This document shows positions 35,942-45,565 of a stretch of 64,000 nt of DNA, one piece after another. The DNA comes from Kibdelosporangium sp. MJ126-NF4 (GTDB lineage Bacteria > Actinomycetota > Actinomycetes > Mycobacteriales > Pseudonocardiaceae), in the NCBI RefSeq assembly GCF_000826545.1, contig NZ_CDME01000011.1, positions 212,001-276,000 of the forward strand, read 5' to 3'. Numbering within the stretch: position 1 is the stretch's first letter; every line of letters begins with the position of its first letter. The notes under the pieces were generated by a model. It saw nothing but the letters and a program-made list of their open reading frames with translations, had not been told where the DNA came from and searched no databases. Made by a program: the position numbers and the translations under genes.

Positions 35942-37990
35942 ATGAATCCACGCAGGCTGGGCCGCACCCTGCCCGTTCCGTTGCTGATCGTCGTCGCGCT
36001 CGGACTGGTGGCCTTCACACTGGCCAGCCCGTCCGGGCTCGAGGCTCCACACGACACGGGCGCGTCCACGCAACCCGCGTTGCCGGAGCAGCCGCCGCTG
36101 CCTCGCAAGCAGCGCGTCCCGATCCGGGCCCAGAACGCCGACACCGGGCCCGGGACACGCGTCGCCCTGCGACAACTGGTGGTGGCGACGGACGCGGACG
36201 ATTTCGGCCTGGCCGCGTGGAAGTCGGTGCTCGACGGGATCGGCACACCCTACGACGTCCTGTTGGCCCGCACCGAGCGGGTGGACTCAGCCCGGTTGGT
36301 GCGGCCCGACGGCGTCGGCCGCTACAGCGCGATCCTGTTGACCAACAACGCCTTGCTCTACCCGAACAACGGCAGCTACGTGGCCGCGTTCGACGCGCAG
36401 GAGTGGAACGCGTTATGGGACTACGAACGCGCGTTCCAGGTACGGCAGGTCTCGCTGAACACGTTCCCCGGGCAGTCGCCCGAGGACTACTGCCTGCGGC
36501 CGGTGCGTGAGGGATCCGTCGGAACCACGCCGGAACTGGCCGCGGTGACCGGCATGGGCAGCCAGGTGTTCGACTACCTGGCCACCGACGCGAAGATCCC
36601 GATCGTCCAGTCCTACCTGTACCGCGCGAAACTGGGCTGTGCGGCCGAGCCTGTGCTGACCGTCGGTGCGGACGTCGTCGGTGTGGTCAGCGCACAGGAC
36701 GGCCGGGAACGAGCCGCGTTGACGTTCTCGGTCGGACCCGACGCCGTGTCGACCAAGCTGCTCGGGTTCGGCCTGGTGCGGTGGGCGACCAGGGGTGTGT
36801 TCCTCGGTGAACAACGGCACTGGTTCGGCGTGGACGTGGACGACTGGTTCAGCAGCACACTGCGGATGCGCCCGGACGGCACCAAGGACGTCTACCGGCT
36901 GACCGGCAGCGAGGCCGCCCAGGTGGTGGACCAGCAGCGCAAGGCCCGCCGGGACCACCCGCTCGCCAAGGACTTCACGCTCAACCTGCCCTACAACGCC
37001 AGCAAGTTCGACGCGCGAGCGCCCGCCACGTGCTCGCAGGACACCACCGAACCGCTGAGCAGCTACACCAAGTGCCTTGCCGGTGAGTTCCGGTGGATCA
37101 ACCACACCAGCACGCACCCGCAGATGAACGACACGTCCTACGAGCGCAGCAACACCGAGATCCGGCGCAACCTCACCGATGCCGCGCTCGGCGGGCTGCC
37201 GGTGCCCCACTCGGTGCTCAAGACACCGGAGTACTCCGGGCTCGGCGTGTACAACCCGGACCCGGAGTCCCCGGACCCGCCGACCGACCACGGTCTCGCC
37301 GGGTCCAACAAGGAGATGCTCAGGGCCGCGCGCGATCTGGGCGTGAAGTACGTGCAGGGCAACATGTCCTTCGCCGGGCACCGGCCGCCCTGTTTCAACT
37401 GCGGCATCCACCACCCGCTGCAGCCGGACGTGTTCGTCGTGCCGGACTGGCCGACCAACATCGCGTTCGAGGCGGTCACGCCGGACGAGCAGAAAGCTCT
37501 GTACAACGCCGAATACGGTGAGCACACCTACGAGGCGATCGTCTCGGGCGAGGCGGAAGTGGCCTTGCAGCACGTGATGAGCGGCTCGGCGTACGTCCAC
37601 ACGCTGCACCAGGGAAACCTGCACCAGTACGGGCAGGGCAAAAGCCTCGCGTTCGACTGGATCGATGCGGTACTGGCCGGATACAGCTCCTACTACCGGG
37701 TGCCGTTGAAGAACACGGACTGGGTCACGCTCGGCGACTACGTCGAGCAGCGCACGTCCCACTTCGCTCACCTGGCCGAGGACGCGGTGTTCAACCGCGT
37801 CACGAACGCCGTGACCTACACCCCGAAGACGAACGGATCGCTGTTCGTCACCGGCATCCAGACGAGGGAGGCGACCGAGGAAGACCAAAAAGGACCCGAC
37901 GATGCCGAGATCTACGGCACCGACGCGGTCTCCCGGCTCGGTGTGACCGGTGGCCAATCGATAACAGTAACCGCGAGTCAACGGCCATGA
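35942..37990 (+). CDS. Membrane-anchored Agd3-like deacetylase, copy 2
   Basis: This 682-residue paralogue lies 6 bases downstream of copy 1. Its N-terminus (PVPLLIVVALGLVAFTLASPSG) has no obvious cleavage site and may stay as a membrane anchor. The same order of blocks follows: QLVVATDADDFGLAAWKSVLDGIGTPYDV, then VDVDDWF (about 295-301), then NHTSTHP (about 385-391), GNMSFAGHRPPCFNCGIHHPL and the HTLHQGNLHQYG region. The metal-binding residues of both copies are preserved, so both are probably active. Different anchoring suggests action at different stages: one at the cell surface, one released. Confidence 0.75.
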   Translation: MNPRRLGRTLPVPLLIVVALGLVAFTLASPSGLEAPHDTGASTQPALPEQPPLPRKQRVPIRAQNADTGPGTRVALRQLVVATDADDFGLAAWKSVLDGIGTPYDVLLARTERVDSARLVRPDGVGRYSAILLTNNALLYPNNGSYVAAFDAQEWNALWDYERAFQVRQVSLNTFPGQSPEDYCLRPVREGSVGTTPELAAVTGMGSQVFDYLATDAKIPIVQSYLYRAKLGCAAEPVLTVGADVVGVVSAQDGRERAALTFSVGPDAVSTKLLGFGLVRWATRGVFLGEQRHWFGVDVDDWFSSTLRMRPDGTKDVYRLTGSEAAQVVDQQRKARRDHPLAKDFTLNLPYNASKFDARAPATCSQDTTEPLSSYTKCLAGEFRWINHTSTHPQMNDTSYERSNTEIRRNLTDAALGGLPVPHSVLKTPEYSGLGVYNPDPESPDPPTDHGLAGSNKEMLRAARDLGVKYVQGNMSFAGHRPPCFNCGIHHPLQPDVFVVPDWPTNIAFEAVTPDEQKALYNAEYGEHTYEAIVSGEAEVALQHVMSGSAYVHTLHQGNLHQYGQGKSLAFDWIDAVLAGYSSYYRVPLKNTDWVTLGDYVEQRTSHFAHLAEDAVFNRVTNAVTYTPKTNGSLFVTGIQTREATEEDQKGPDDAEIYGTDAVSRLGVTGGQSITVTASQRP

Positions 37991-38135
37991 CGGACCCCGT
38001 GTTCAACGCAGGCCTAGCGCCTCCCAACCGCACCTCAGGGGAACGTGGCGCAAACCAGCCACAAGTACGCACCGAACTGAACGGGTGCCAGCCCAAGGTG
38101 ACCAAGCGTAAAAACTCCGGGGAGGCGGAACAGCC

Positions 38136-39563
38136 ATGACCGCACCCGAGCGTCTCACCCTGCCCAAGCCTGCCGGAACGGCACGGCGCAGCCTGCGGGT
38201 CGCACTGATCGCCGAAGGCGCCTACCCGTTTCATCCCGGCGGCGTCAGCCTGTGGTGCGACCAGCTGATCAACGGGATGCCCGAGCACAAGTTCACCGCT
38301 GTCGCACTGACCGTCGACGGGTCGGAACGCAGCACATGGCCCGCGCCGGACAACCTGGCACAGGTCGTGAACCTTCCGCTCTGGGGCACACAGCCGCAGG
38401 CCAGGCGGAAACGGCATGGCTTCGCGGCCATCCACTCGGCGCTCCTCGAAGCACTGCGGCCACCGGGAAATCCCGACGCGCTGCTGGAAGCGTTGCCTGA
38501 CGTGTTCGAGTACGCGCAGACCGCGGACCTGAGCATGGCCATGGTGTCCAACGACTCCATCGACCGTCTGATGACACTGTGGACCGAACCGCTCAGCCTG
38601 CGTGACGCGCTGACCGCGTCGGACCTGCTGGAGCACATGCTGCGGCCGTTGTCGTATCCCCCGATCAAGGCCGACATCTGCCACCTGTCCATGAACGGGC
38701 TCAGCGCGCTGGTCGCGATGGGTGCCAAGTGGACGTACGGAACTCCCATCCTGATGTCCGAGCATGGCGTGTACCTGCGGGAACGTTATCTCGGCATCGT
38801 CAACGAGCCCGCGCCGCACTCGGTGAAAGTGTTGCTGCTCAGCTTTTTTCGCGCGTTGGCGGGCGCCGCCTACCGGGTGGCGGACATGCTCGCACCGCAC
38901 TCCAGCTACAACCGGCGGTGGCAGCTGCACAACGGCGCGGACGTCACCCGCATGCGCACGATGTACAACGGCATCGACCCGGCGGACTTCCCGCCGGTCG
39001 AGCACGAGCCGGACCGGCCGACGATCGTGTTCGTCGGCCGGATCGACCCGTTGAAGGACCTGCACACCCTGATCCGCGCGTTCCACTTGGTGCACGCGGA
39101 GATCCCGGACGCGGTGCTGCGGATGTTCGGGCCGGTCACCCCTGTCAACGAGGGGTACCACACCAGCTGCGTCGAGCTGATCGACCAGTTGGGGCTGACC
39201 GGGGCCGCGACGTTCGAAGGCCGTGTCCCCCGGCAGATCGACGCGTACCACGCTGGCCACCTGGTCGCGTTGACCAGTGTGTCCGAGGGATTCCCGTTCA
39301 CCGTCGTCGAGTCGATGTCGGCCGGGCGGCCCCAGGTGTGCACGAATGTCGGCGGCGTTTCCGAGGCCGTCGGCGACGCCGGGTTCGTTGTCCCGCCGCG
39401 TGATCACGCGGCGGTCGCGCGAGCGTGCGTCAAGCTGCTCACCGACACGTCGTTGCGTCGCAAGCTCGGCCGCGTCGCCCGGCAGCGGGTGTTGGACAAC
39501 TTCACCTTGCAGCAGTGGAACGACAGCTACCGCGACATCTACACCGAGCTGGTGACGCGATGA
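38136..39563 (+). CDS. pelF: PelF-like GT4 glycosyltransferase
   Basis: This 475-residue cytosolic glycosyltransferase has an N-terminal DUF3492-type segment VALIAEGAYPFHPGGVSLW, the PelF hallmark LMSEHGVYLRERYL, and the C-terminal GT4 donor site IVFVGRIDPLKDLHTLIRAF..EGFPFTVVESMSAGRPQVCTNVGG. In Pel synthesis PelF uses UDP-linked N-acetylhexosamine to build the polymer. The protein has no membrane helix. A 145-base gap, longer than others in the operon, separates it from the second deacetylase gene. The purine run CGGGGAGGCGGAA precedes the ATG. Its stop overlaps the next start (ATGA). Confidence 0.85.
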   Translation: MTAPERLTLPKPAGTARRSLRVALIAEGAYPFHPGGVSLWCDQLINGMPEHKFTAVALTVDGSERSTWPAPDNLAQVVNLPLWGTQPQARRKRHGFAAIHSALLEALRPPGNPDALLEALPDVFEYAQTADLSMAMVSNDSIDRLMTLWTEPLSLRDALTASDLLEHMLRPLSYPPIKADICHLSMNGLSALVAMGAKWTYGTPILMSEHGVYLRERYLGIVNEPAPHSVKVLLLSFFRALAGAAYRVADMLAPHSSYNRRWQLHNGADVTRMRTMYNGIDPADFPPVEHEPDRPTIVFVGRIDPLKDLHTLIRAFHLVHAEIPDAVLRMFGPVTPVNEGYHTSCVELIDQLGLTGAATFEGRVPRQIDAYHAGHLVALTSVSEGFPFTVVESMSAGRPQVCTNVGGVSEAVGDAGFVVPPRDHAAVARACVKLLTDTSLRRKLGRVARQRVLDNFTLQQWNDSYRDIYTELVTR

Positions 39564-40885
39564 ACGAGATCGAGGCGGTCGACGAACTCGCGAACCGGGT
39601 AGCGCCGATGGTCGGCCGGGCGGTGGACGAACTACAGATCGCCGCGGTGCTGGAAAGCCAGGGGTTCACCGACCAGGTCGCCAGGGAACGCTACGGCGTC
39701 AAGGATGTCTTCGCCTTGGCGGGCGCGGTGTTCCAGCGCCTGCCCCGGGCGGTGGAGACACAGCAGGACGAGCAACGCGCGCGGAGAACGTTCCGGGTGC
39801 TGTCGCACGGGCTGCTTTTCCTGTTGCCGAGCTTGTCCTATCCGGCGGTCTACGACTGGCTCGGCGGGCTGACCATGGTCCGCGGCCTGGTCTTCACCAC
39901 CGCGATCGGCTGGTGGTGGGCGATGGGCATGAGCCTGGTGGCCTACCGCTTGCTCGGCCATGGTCTCGACCGCGCGGCCGGGCGGTCGCTGCGGCTGTCC
40001 GGCGGCATCGGACTCGGCCTGGTCGCGGCGGGCTCTCTGCTGATCGACACCCGGCTGTGGATGTTCTGCCTGGCACAGATGGGATTCCAGGTCTCGTCGT
40101 GCGTGCTGGTCATCCACAAACGGGAAGCACGCCTCGCCGTGCTGATGATCCCGGCGTGTGTGGGCGGGGCCGCACACCTGCTTCTCGACGTGATGCCCGT
40201 GGCGCTCGGCTGCGGCGCACTGTCCATTGTGCTCATTCTGGTCGCGTCGTGGCGCGAGACCGGCCTGAGCCAGCCGGACACCCGAAAACCGCCGCGCATG
40301 CCCGTGCTGCTCAGGCTGTCCGCGCCCAGTGTGGCGTATTCGGCACTGTGCGCGGCGTTCCTGCTGAACACGGACGCACGGTTCGTGTTGGCCGACCTGG
40401 ATCTCGGACTGGCCGTCGCGCCACTGGTACTCGGCATGGGTGCGGTGGAGTGGCGGGCACACCGGTACTCCGAGCAGGCGCTCGACCAGTTGGAGCACAG
40501 CCGGACCGTCGCGGCGTTCCGGCGGGCCACCCAGCGGCTGCTGGTCAGGGAACTGGCCTGCTGCCTGGTGATCCTTGGCGGGATCGCCCTGGCACTGCTC
40601 GGCGTGCTCGCCCAGTCCGGCCTGCTCACCACCCGGGGATCGCTGCTCGTCGACGCGCATGTCGTGCTCGGTGGCGTGTTCTTCCTCGGGTTCGTGTTGA
40701 TGCGCTACGAGGGGCTGCGCTGGCTGCTGGCGATCATGCCGGTCGTGGTCAGTGCCAACGTGCTCGTCAACCACTTCGCACCCGGACACGAGATCCCGGT
40801 CTTCCTCTCGGGCTGTGCCGCCTTGCTCGTGTTGTTCCTGGTGACCTCACTGGCGACCGCCGGTGAGGTCCGGCGTTACCGATGA
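39560..40885 (+). CDS. Polytopic membrane protein, candidate polymer exporter (PelG-like role)
   Basis: This 441-residue protein has a helical cytosolic N-terminal domain of about 70 residues, followed by roughly ten to twelve membrane helices. It overlaps the PelF-like gene by 4 bases, the position of PelG in pel operons. A loop [33 protein letters not shown] recalls the large cytosolic loop of PelG, but I cannot show homology. The likely role is inner-membrane export of the polysaccharide or partnership with the transferase. An unrelated accessory membrane protein remains possible. Confidence 0.6.
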   Translation: MNEIEAVDELANRVAPMVGRAVDELQIAAVLESQGFTDQVARERYGVKDVFALAGAVFQRLPRAVETQQDEQRARRTFRVLSHGLLFLLPSLSYPAVYDWLGGLTMVRGLVFTTAIGWWWAMGMSLVAYRLLGHGLDRAAGRSLRLSGGIGLGLVAAGSLLIDTRLWMFCLAQMGFQVSSCVLVIHKREARLAVLMIPACVGGAAHLLLDVMPVALGCGALSIVLILVASWRETGLSQPDTRKPPRMPVLLRLSAPSVAYSALCAAFLLNTDARFVLADLDLGLAVAPLVLGMGAVEWRAHRYSEQALDQLEHSRTVAAFRRATQRLLVRELACCLVILGGIALALLGVLAQSGLLTTRGSLLVDAHVVLGGVFFLGFVLMRYEGLRWLLAIMPVVVSANVLVNHFAPGHEIPVFLSGCAALLVLFLVTSLATAGEVRRYR

Positions 40886-40901
40886 CCAAAGGAGGCACAC
40901 C

Positions 40902-41627
40902 ATGCACGCGGTGATACTCGCTGGGGGGCGGGGGGTACGACTGCGGCCCTACACGACGGCGTTACCGAAGCCGCTGGTGCCGATCGGCGAGGAGTACGCG
41001 ATCCTGGACATCATCATGCAGCAGCTCAAAGCCCAGGGCTTCACCAGGGCGACGCTGGCGATCGGCCACCTCGGCTCGCTGATCCGGGCTTTCGTCGGCG
41101 ACGGCTCGCGGTGGGACATCGCGGTCGACTACTCCGAGGAAACCTCGCCGTTGTCGACGATCGGGCCGCTGCTGAACTTCCTCGACCTGTTGCCGGAGAA
41201 CTTCCTGGTGATGAACGGTGACGTGCTGACCGATCTCGACTACGTGGCGCTGCTCAACCACCACACCGAGACCGGGGCGCCGCTGACCATCGCCACGTAC
41301 CAGCGCCAGGTGAAGATCGACTTCGGCACGCTGGAAACGGAGGACGGCCGGATCGTGCGGTTCGTGGAGAAACCGACGCTGTCCTACGGTGTCAGCATGG
41401 GCGTCTACGCGATGTCCCGCAAGACACTCGCTCCCTATCCGCGCAATGTCCCCTTCGGACTCGACGAGCTGGTGCTCGACCTGTTGGCCAAGGACGAGCC
41501 GCCCGCGGCCTACGACTTCGGCGGGTACTGGCTGGACATCGGGCGGCCGGACGACTACGACGAGGCCAACCGCGAGTTCGAGCGGCTGCGGCCGTTGCTG
41601 GTTCCCGGGCCGGTGGAGGCGGTTTGA
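40902..41627 (+). CDS. Sugar nucleotidyltransferase (NTP_transferase)
   Basis: This 241-residue enzyme has the activation loop [27 protein letters not shown] at the N-terminus, the NGDVL metal-binding Asp motif, and [17 protein letters not shown] near the end, all typical of nucleotidyltransferases that make NDP-sugars from sugar-1-phosphates. It lacks the C-terminal hexapeptide domain of GlmU, so it only activates sugar. GGAGG lies 6 bases before the ATG. It should supply a nucleotide sugar for the exopolysaccharide; the specific sugar cannot be read from sequence. Confidence 0.88.
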   Translation: MHAVILAGGRGVRLRPYTTALPKPLVPIGEEYAILDIIMQQLKAQGFTRATLAIGHLGSLIRAFVGDGSRWDIAVDYSEETSPLSTIGPLLNFLDLLPENFLVMNGDVLTDLDYVALLNHHTETGAPLTIATYQRQVKIDFGTLETEDGRIVRFVEKPTLSYGVSMGVYAMSRKTLAPYPRNVPFGLDELVLDLLAKDEPPAAYDFGGYWLDIGRPDDYDEANREFERLRPLLVPGPVEAV

Positions 41628-42493
41628 TGAAACGGGTCCTGCTCTTCGGCGGCAGCGGTTTCCTCGGTGGCAGGGTGGCCGCCGAGCTGGCCGGACGGGT
41701 CGAGTTGGTGCAGGCGGGCCGCCGGGCCGCGCTGCGGCACGATCTGGTCAACGACGACAACGGCAAGCTGATGGCTCTGCTGCGGGAGATCAAACCCGAT
41801 GTCGTGGTGAACTGCACCGGCTTGTTGTCCGGCTCCGCGACGGAACTGGTGTCGGCCAACGTGGTCACCACCGCTCATCTGCTCGACGCGGTCGGCATGG
41901 CCGCACCGCGAGCCAGACTGGTGGTGCTCGGCTCGGCCGGGGAGTACGGCGTGGTCCCGGTCGGCACACCGGTCACCGAGGACAGCCCGACCGTCCCGGT
42001 GGCGACCTACGGCGCCACCAAGCTCGCCAGTACAACCATGATTGCCATGTCTACTGTGGATGCTGTGGCGTTGCGGGTGTTCAACCCGATCGGGGCCGGT
42101 ATCGGCGCGGACACCGTGCTCGGCCGGGCTGTGGCGAGCATCCGCACGGCGTTGCACCACGGCGAGAACAAGATCCTGCTCGGCCCGCTCGGCTCGTACC
42201 GCGACTTCGTCGACGTACGGGACGTGGCGGGCGCGATCGCGGCGGTCGTGCACGCGGACGACGTGCCCCACCGGGTGCTGAACGTCGGCAGTGGACGGCC
42301 GGTCCTGATCAGGGACGCGGTGAAACTGCTCGCCGAAGTCGCCGGGTACACCGGCGAGATCTCCGAGGCAGATCCGCCGGTGCACCGGTCCGGCGCGGTC
42401 ACGTGGATCGCGGCCGACATCTCACGGATCACCGCCGCGCTGGGCTGGCGGCCGCGACACGACCTGCGGTCGTCGATCCGTGCGCTCTGGTGA
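41627..42493 (+). CDS. NAD-dependent sugar epimerase/dehydratase, SDR type
   Basis: This 288-residue extended short-chain dehydrogenase has the Rossmann motif LFGGSGFLGG, the catalytic YGATK (Tyr-x3-Lys), a VLGSAGEYG serine region and the substrate part RVFNPIGAGIGADT. Its ATG overlaps the stop of the nucleotidyltransferase by one base, with GGAGG 7 bases upstream. It may interconvert UDP-GlcNAc/UDP-GalNAc or modify a related sugar nucleotide, the role of Uge3 in the fungal pathway. The specific reaction is inference. It is the last gene before a strong terminator hairpin. Confidence 0.82.
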   Translation: MKRVLLFGGSGFLGGRVAAELAGRVELVQAGRRAALRHDLVNDDNGKLMALLREIKPDVVVNCTGLLSGSATELVSANVVTTAHLLDAVGMAAPRARLVVLGSAGEYGVVPVGTPVTEDSPTVPVATYGATKLASTTMIAMSTVDAVALRVFNPIGAGIGADTVLGRAVASIRTALHHGENKILLGPLGSYRDFVDVRDVAGAIAAVVHADDVPHRVLNVGSGRPVLIRDAVKLLAEVAGYTGEISEADPPVHRSGAVTWIAADISRITAALGWRPRHDLRSSIRALW

Positions 42494-42497
42494 AACG

Positions 42498-42528
42498 CCC
42501 TGCCCGCCGCGTCACGCGGCGGGCAGGG
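42498..42528. terminator. 14-bp stem hairpin with a stop codon in its loop
   Basis: CCCTGCCCGCCGCG (42498-42511) pairs perfectly with CGCGGCGGGCAGGG (42515-42528) around a 3-base loop TCA. On the minus strand the loop is the TGA stop of the GH114-like gene, and the stem encodes its last residues (TLPAA). On the plus strand the hairpin starts 5 bases after the epimerase stop. It is a bidirectional terminator for the two halves of the cluster. Confidence 0.88.
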
Positions 42529-43222
42529 TTCCCAGATCGCGGGTGCTGACGAAACAGGGCATGCCGAACCGGGCCGCCCGTTCCCGTGCGTACTGGGCCA
42601 GCCGTGGGGTGTCCGCGTAGTCGAGCGCGAACACCTCCACGTCCAGCCCGAGCAGCATTTCCGCGTACCGCGCGTGCACGTCGAGAACGTCCGGCGGCCA
42701 CGGCGCGTACCCCTCATCGACCCACCGGGACGTGAACGACTCGAACAGCACACCGTCGACCAGCTCGGCCAGTTGGGGCAACAGTCCGAAGCCCCGGTTG
42801 GCCAGCAGGTAGTCCGGATAGGTCAGTTCCCTGACCGCCGCGACCAGTGTCAACAGGTGCGGCAGGTCGTCCGGGAAGGTCAGCTCGATGTTCAACGTGT
42901 CAAGGAAGAAACCGCGGAATCCTCTCCTGCGCATCTCGCTCGTCCGGCCGAGGACGTGTTCGCTCCAGCCTGGGTGTCCGACGTGGACGAAGTTCCCGCC
43001 CCAGTCGGGATTGCGGTCGGAGCGCTGCCACTCCGCGGATGGCCCGGTGTCCTCGGTCAGCGACAGGTAGCACAACGGGCGCACACCCCGTACCACGAGC
43101 GAGGCGATGTCCTGTTCGGAGTACGCCTCGCCCTGTAGCACCACACGGTCGAACGCGGCGAGCCGGTCGATCTCGTCGGTTCCGTAGTAGAACGCGACCG
43201 GCCCGCCACCCGGATGGGTCAC
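42512..43222 (-). CDS. GH114-like TIM-barrel glycosidase
   Basis: This 236-residue protein resembles the GH114 family, endo-alpha-1,4-polygalactosaminidases (fungal Ega3). Visible blocks are VAFYYGTDEIDRLAAFDRVVLQ, GVRPLCYLSL, FRGFFLDTLNIE and DGVLFESF. The Asp in FLDTLN and the Glu in LFESF occupy the positions I would expect for the catalytic pair. No signal peptide is visible, so it may act inside the cell or leave by another route. GTG 43222 overlaps the epimerase stop (GTGA); the longer frame from 43240 is less likely. Confidence 0.75.
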   Translation of the reverse strand: MTHPGGGPVAFYYGTDEIDRLAAFDRVVLQGEAYSEQDIASLVVRGVRPLCYLSLTEDTGPSAEWQRSDRNPDWGGNFVHVGHPGWSEHVLGRTSEMRRRGFRGFFLDTLNIELTFPDDLPHLLTLVAAVRELTYPDYLLANRGFGLLPQLAELVDGVLFESFTSRWVDEGYAPWPPDVLDVHARYAEMLLGLDVEVFALDYADTPRLAQYARERAARFGMPCFVSTRDLGTLPAA

Positions 43223-44157
43223 GCGTTCCCGCGATACCATTCGAACGTCCGCCTGACTCCCTCTTCCAAGGACACCGCGGGCTCGTACCCGGTGAGCGCG
43301 CGCAGCTTCGCCAGATCCGGGCAGCGCCGCGCGACCGACCCGGCCGGTGCGCTCTCGACGTCGAGCACCGGGTCGTGACCGGCGATCCGCAACACCAGCT
43401 TGGTCAGGTCGCCGATGTTCGTCTCCTCGTCGTTTCCGATGTGGACGATCTCACCGGTGATCTTGTCCATCGACAGCAGCATGGCCGCCACCGCGTCGTC
43501 GACGTGACAGAACGCCCGGTACTGGTCGGTGCCGTAGACCTTGAACGGGTCCTCGCGGCGGGCCGCCCGCAGCGAGAGTTCCGGGATCACGTGGTCGGCG
43601 CCCATCCTCGGACCGTATACGTTGTGGAACCGGCCGATCACGTACGGGACACCCTTGGATCGTCCGATGTGGACAACCGCTTCCTCGCCGAGCAGCTTGC
43701 TCGCCGCGTACGCGAACCGCGGTGCCGTGACGTCGTCGATCATCACCGGCACCGTCTCCGGCGTCGGGACCTGCACGATGCCCGCGCTCACGCCACCGGC
43801 GTAGACCTCGCTGGTCGACGCGAAGAAGAGCTTCTCCTCCGGCCGGATCCAGTCAAGGGTGTTCAGCACGACCAGCGTGTTGACCCGGACCACCTTGCCG
43901 GGATCCTTCTCCACGTTGCGCACGCCGACGACCGCCGCGAGCAGGTAGACTTGGTCCCAGCCGTGCGGGAGCCGGTCGAACGACTCGCTGTCGGTCAGGT
44001 CGGCCGAGATCACCGGGACGTCGAGCGCGGCCAGGTCGGGATCGTTGCGGCCGCGGGAGAAGTCGTCGACCACCGTGACGTCGTGCCCCTCGGCAAGCAA
44101 ACGCCTGGTCAGGTGCAGGCCGATGAAACCGGCGCCACCGAGTACCAGCGCCCTCAT
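43219..44157 (-). CDS. NAD-dependent nucleotide-sugar epimerase/decarboxylase
   Basis: This 312-residue extended SDR protein has the Rossmann motif VLGGAGFIG, catalytic FASTSEVY and YAASK, and an NVYGPRM motif common in UDP-sugar 4-epimerases and UDP-glucuronate decarboxylases. It overlaps the upstream dehydrogenase by 4 bases. That pairing suggests it works on a UDP-uronic or amino-uronic acid made by the dehydrogenase, for instance 4-epimerisation to the galacto form. The exact substrate cannot be decided here. Confidence 0.85.
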   Translation of the reverse strand: MRALVLGGAGFIGLHLTRRLLAEGHDVTVVDDFSRGRNDPDLAALDVPVISADLTDSESFDRLPHGWDQVYLLAAVVGVRNVEKDPGKVVRVNTLVVLNTLDWIRPEEKLFFASTSEVYAGGVSAGIVQVPTPETVPVMIDDVTAPRFAYAASKLLGEEAVVHIGRSKGVPYVIGRFHNVYGPRMGADHVIPELSLRAARREDPFKVYGTDQYRAFCHVDDAVAAMLLSMDKITGEIVHIGNDEETNIGDLTKLVLRIAGHDPVLDVESAPAGSVARRCPDLAKLRALTGYEPAVSLEEGVRRTFEWYRGNA

Positions 44158-45470
44158 GCCGACACCTCGTAGCCCGGTGTCTCATAACCCAGGGCCGCGT
44201 AGTGCACGCCGTGGCCGGTGACCTTGTCCTCGGCCAGGATGCGCCACGAGTCGTAGATCACCCGGACCTTCCCGCCCGGCAGCACCTCGTCGACGTCGAT
44301 CGCCTTGTAGTCGGGGTGGTCGGTGATCACCAGCACGGCGTCGGCGGTGCGGAAGCCGTCGGCGACGGTGACCGGTTCGCCGCCGTACTCCCTGATCACC
44401 CGGGGCAGTACGAGCGGATCGTGGCCGAGCACCCGGATTCCGGCCTGCGTGAACACCGGCATCATCGACACGATCGGCGTCCCGCGCATGTCGTCGGTCG
44501 GCGGATGTCCTTTGTAGGCCCAGCCGAGCACCAGCAGTGTCCCGCCGCCGGACATCAGCTCCACCATCCGGTGCGCCACGTGTACCGGTGTTTTCTCGTT
44601 GAGGGTTCGGGCCGCGGCGATAAGCTTCGGTACGTAGCCGTTACGTTCGCCGCTGGTGAGCATGATGTACGGGTCCTTCGACAGGCAGCCGCCGCCGACG
44701 TAGCCCGGCTTGGCGATGTCCGGCCTCGGGTAGTCGATGTTGGTGGCCATCAGGACCTCGAGCGGATCGAGGCCGAGCCGCTCGGTGAGCATCGCGATCT
44801 CGTTGCCGAACGAGTAGATCACGTCGGTGTGGCAGTTGTTGGTGAGCTTGACCAGCTCGGCGGTCTCCAGTGTCGACACGGCAACGACCTGGGACGCCAG
44901 CCCGGCGAACAGCCGCACGCCGAGGTCTCGGCTTTCCTCGTCGAGCCCGCCGACGACCTGGGGCAGTTCGACGAGTTCGCGCAGCGCCTGGCCCTGGATC
45001 GTGCGCTCCGGCGCCATCACCAGCCGTGCCCCGCCCCACTTCTCGACCAACGGCGGCAACACGACCGCGCGGCTCGCACCGACCGGGACCGTGCTGCGGA
45101 CAACGACCAGCGTGGTCGGCGTGCACCGGTCGGCGACGTGCTCGGCGGCCGCGGCCAGGTTCTTCAACCTGGGTTCATGGGTCGTTTCGTCGACCGGCGT
45201 GGACACGCAGATGATCGCCGCGTCGACGCCGTCCGCCGGCAGTTCCCGTGCGATGAAGATGTTCCTGCCGATCAGTTCGGCGAACGTCTCGGCCACACCG
45301 GGCTCGAAGATGTGCGGTTTTCCCTGGGACAGCGATTCGAGCACGAACGGGTCGGTGTCGACCCCGTGTACTTCGAAGCCCTTGCGGGCCATCGCGGCCG
45401 CCAGCGTCAAGCCGACATAGCCCATTCCTACGATGCCGATTCTGCGTAAATCCGGCATGTGAACAGTCAC
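44154..45470 (-). CDS. UDP-sugar 6-dehydrogenase (Ugd/WecC-type)
   Basis: This 438-residue enzyme oxidises the C6 of a UDP-sugar to a uronate with two NAD+. It has the N-terminal Rossmann motif IGIVGMGYVGLTLAAAMARKG, the STPVDE segment, the catalytic Cys region GYVGGGCLSKDPY, and a C-terminal NAD-type domain with VLGWAYKGHPPTDDMRGTP. The pattern looks closer to WecC/WbpA enzymes on N-acetylated sugars than to UDP-glucose dehydrogenase. GTG 45470 has GAGGAG about 5 bases upstream. First gene of the minus-strand half-operon with the epimerase and GH114-like gene. Confidence 0.88.
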   Translation of the reverse strand: MTVHMPDLRRIGIVGMGYVGLTLAAAMARKGFEVHGVDTDPFVLESLSQGKPHIFEPGVAETFAELIGRNIFIARELPADGVDAAIICVSTPVDETTHEPRLKNLAAAAEHVADRCTPTTLVVVRSTVPVGASRAVVLPPLVEKWGGARLVMAPERTIQGQALRELVELPQVVGGLDEESRDLGVRLFAGLASQVVAVSTLETAELVKLTNNCHTDVIYSFGNEIAMLTERLGLDPLEVLMATNIDYPRPDIAKPGYVGGGCLSKDPYIMLTSGERNGYVPKLIAAARTLNEKTPVHVAHRMVELMSGGGTLLVLGWAYKGHPPTDDMRGTPIVSMMPVFTQAGIRVLGHDPLVLPRVIREYGGEPVTVADGFRTADAVLVITDHPDYKAIDVDEVLPGGKVRVIYDSWRILAEDKVTGHGVHYAALGYETPGYEVSA

Positions 45471-45565
45471 GCTCACTCCTCGGGGATTTTTGACACCGGC
45501 CAATGAGTTCGTCGGCATCGACCAAGGAGTTGTTAGCAGTTTTCGATTAGTCCTGCCGAGTGAAC

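Noticed and set aside
39632..40789. A 385-codon minus-strand frame opposite the polytopic membrane protein
   Set aside because: The product is rich in His/Gln/Arg, as expected from the complement of hydrophobic codons; the plus-strand frame has clear membrane helices and a 4-base overlap with the PelF-like gene.
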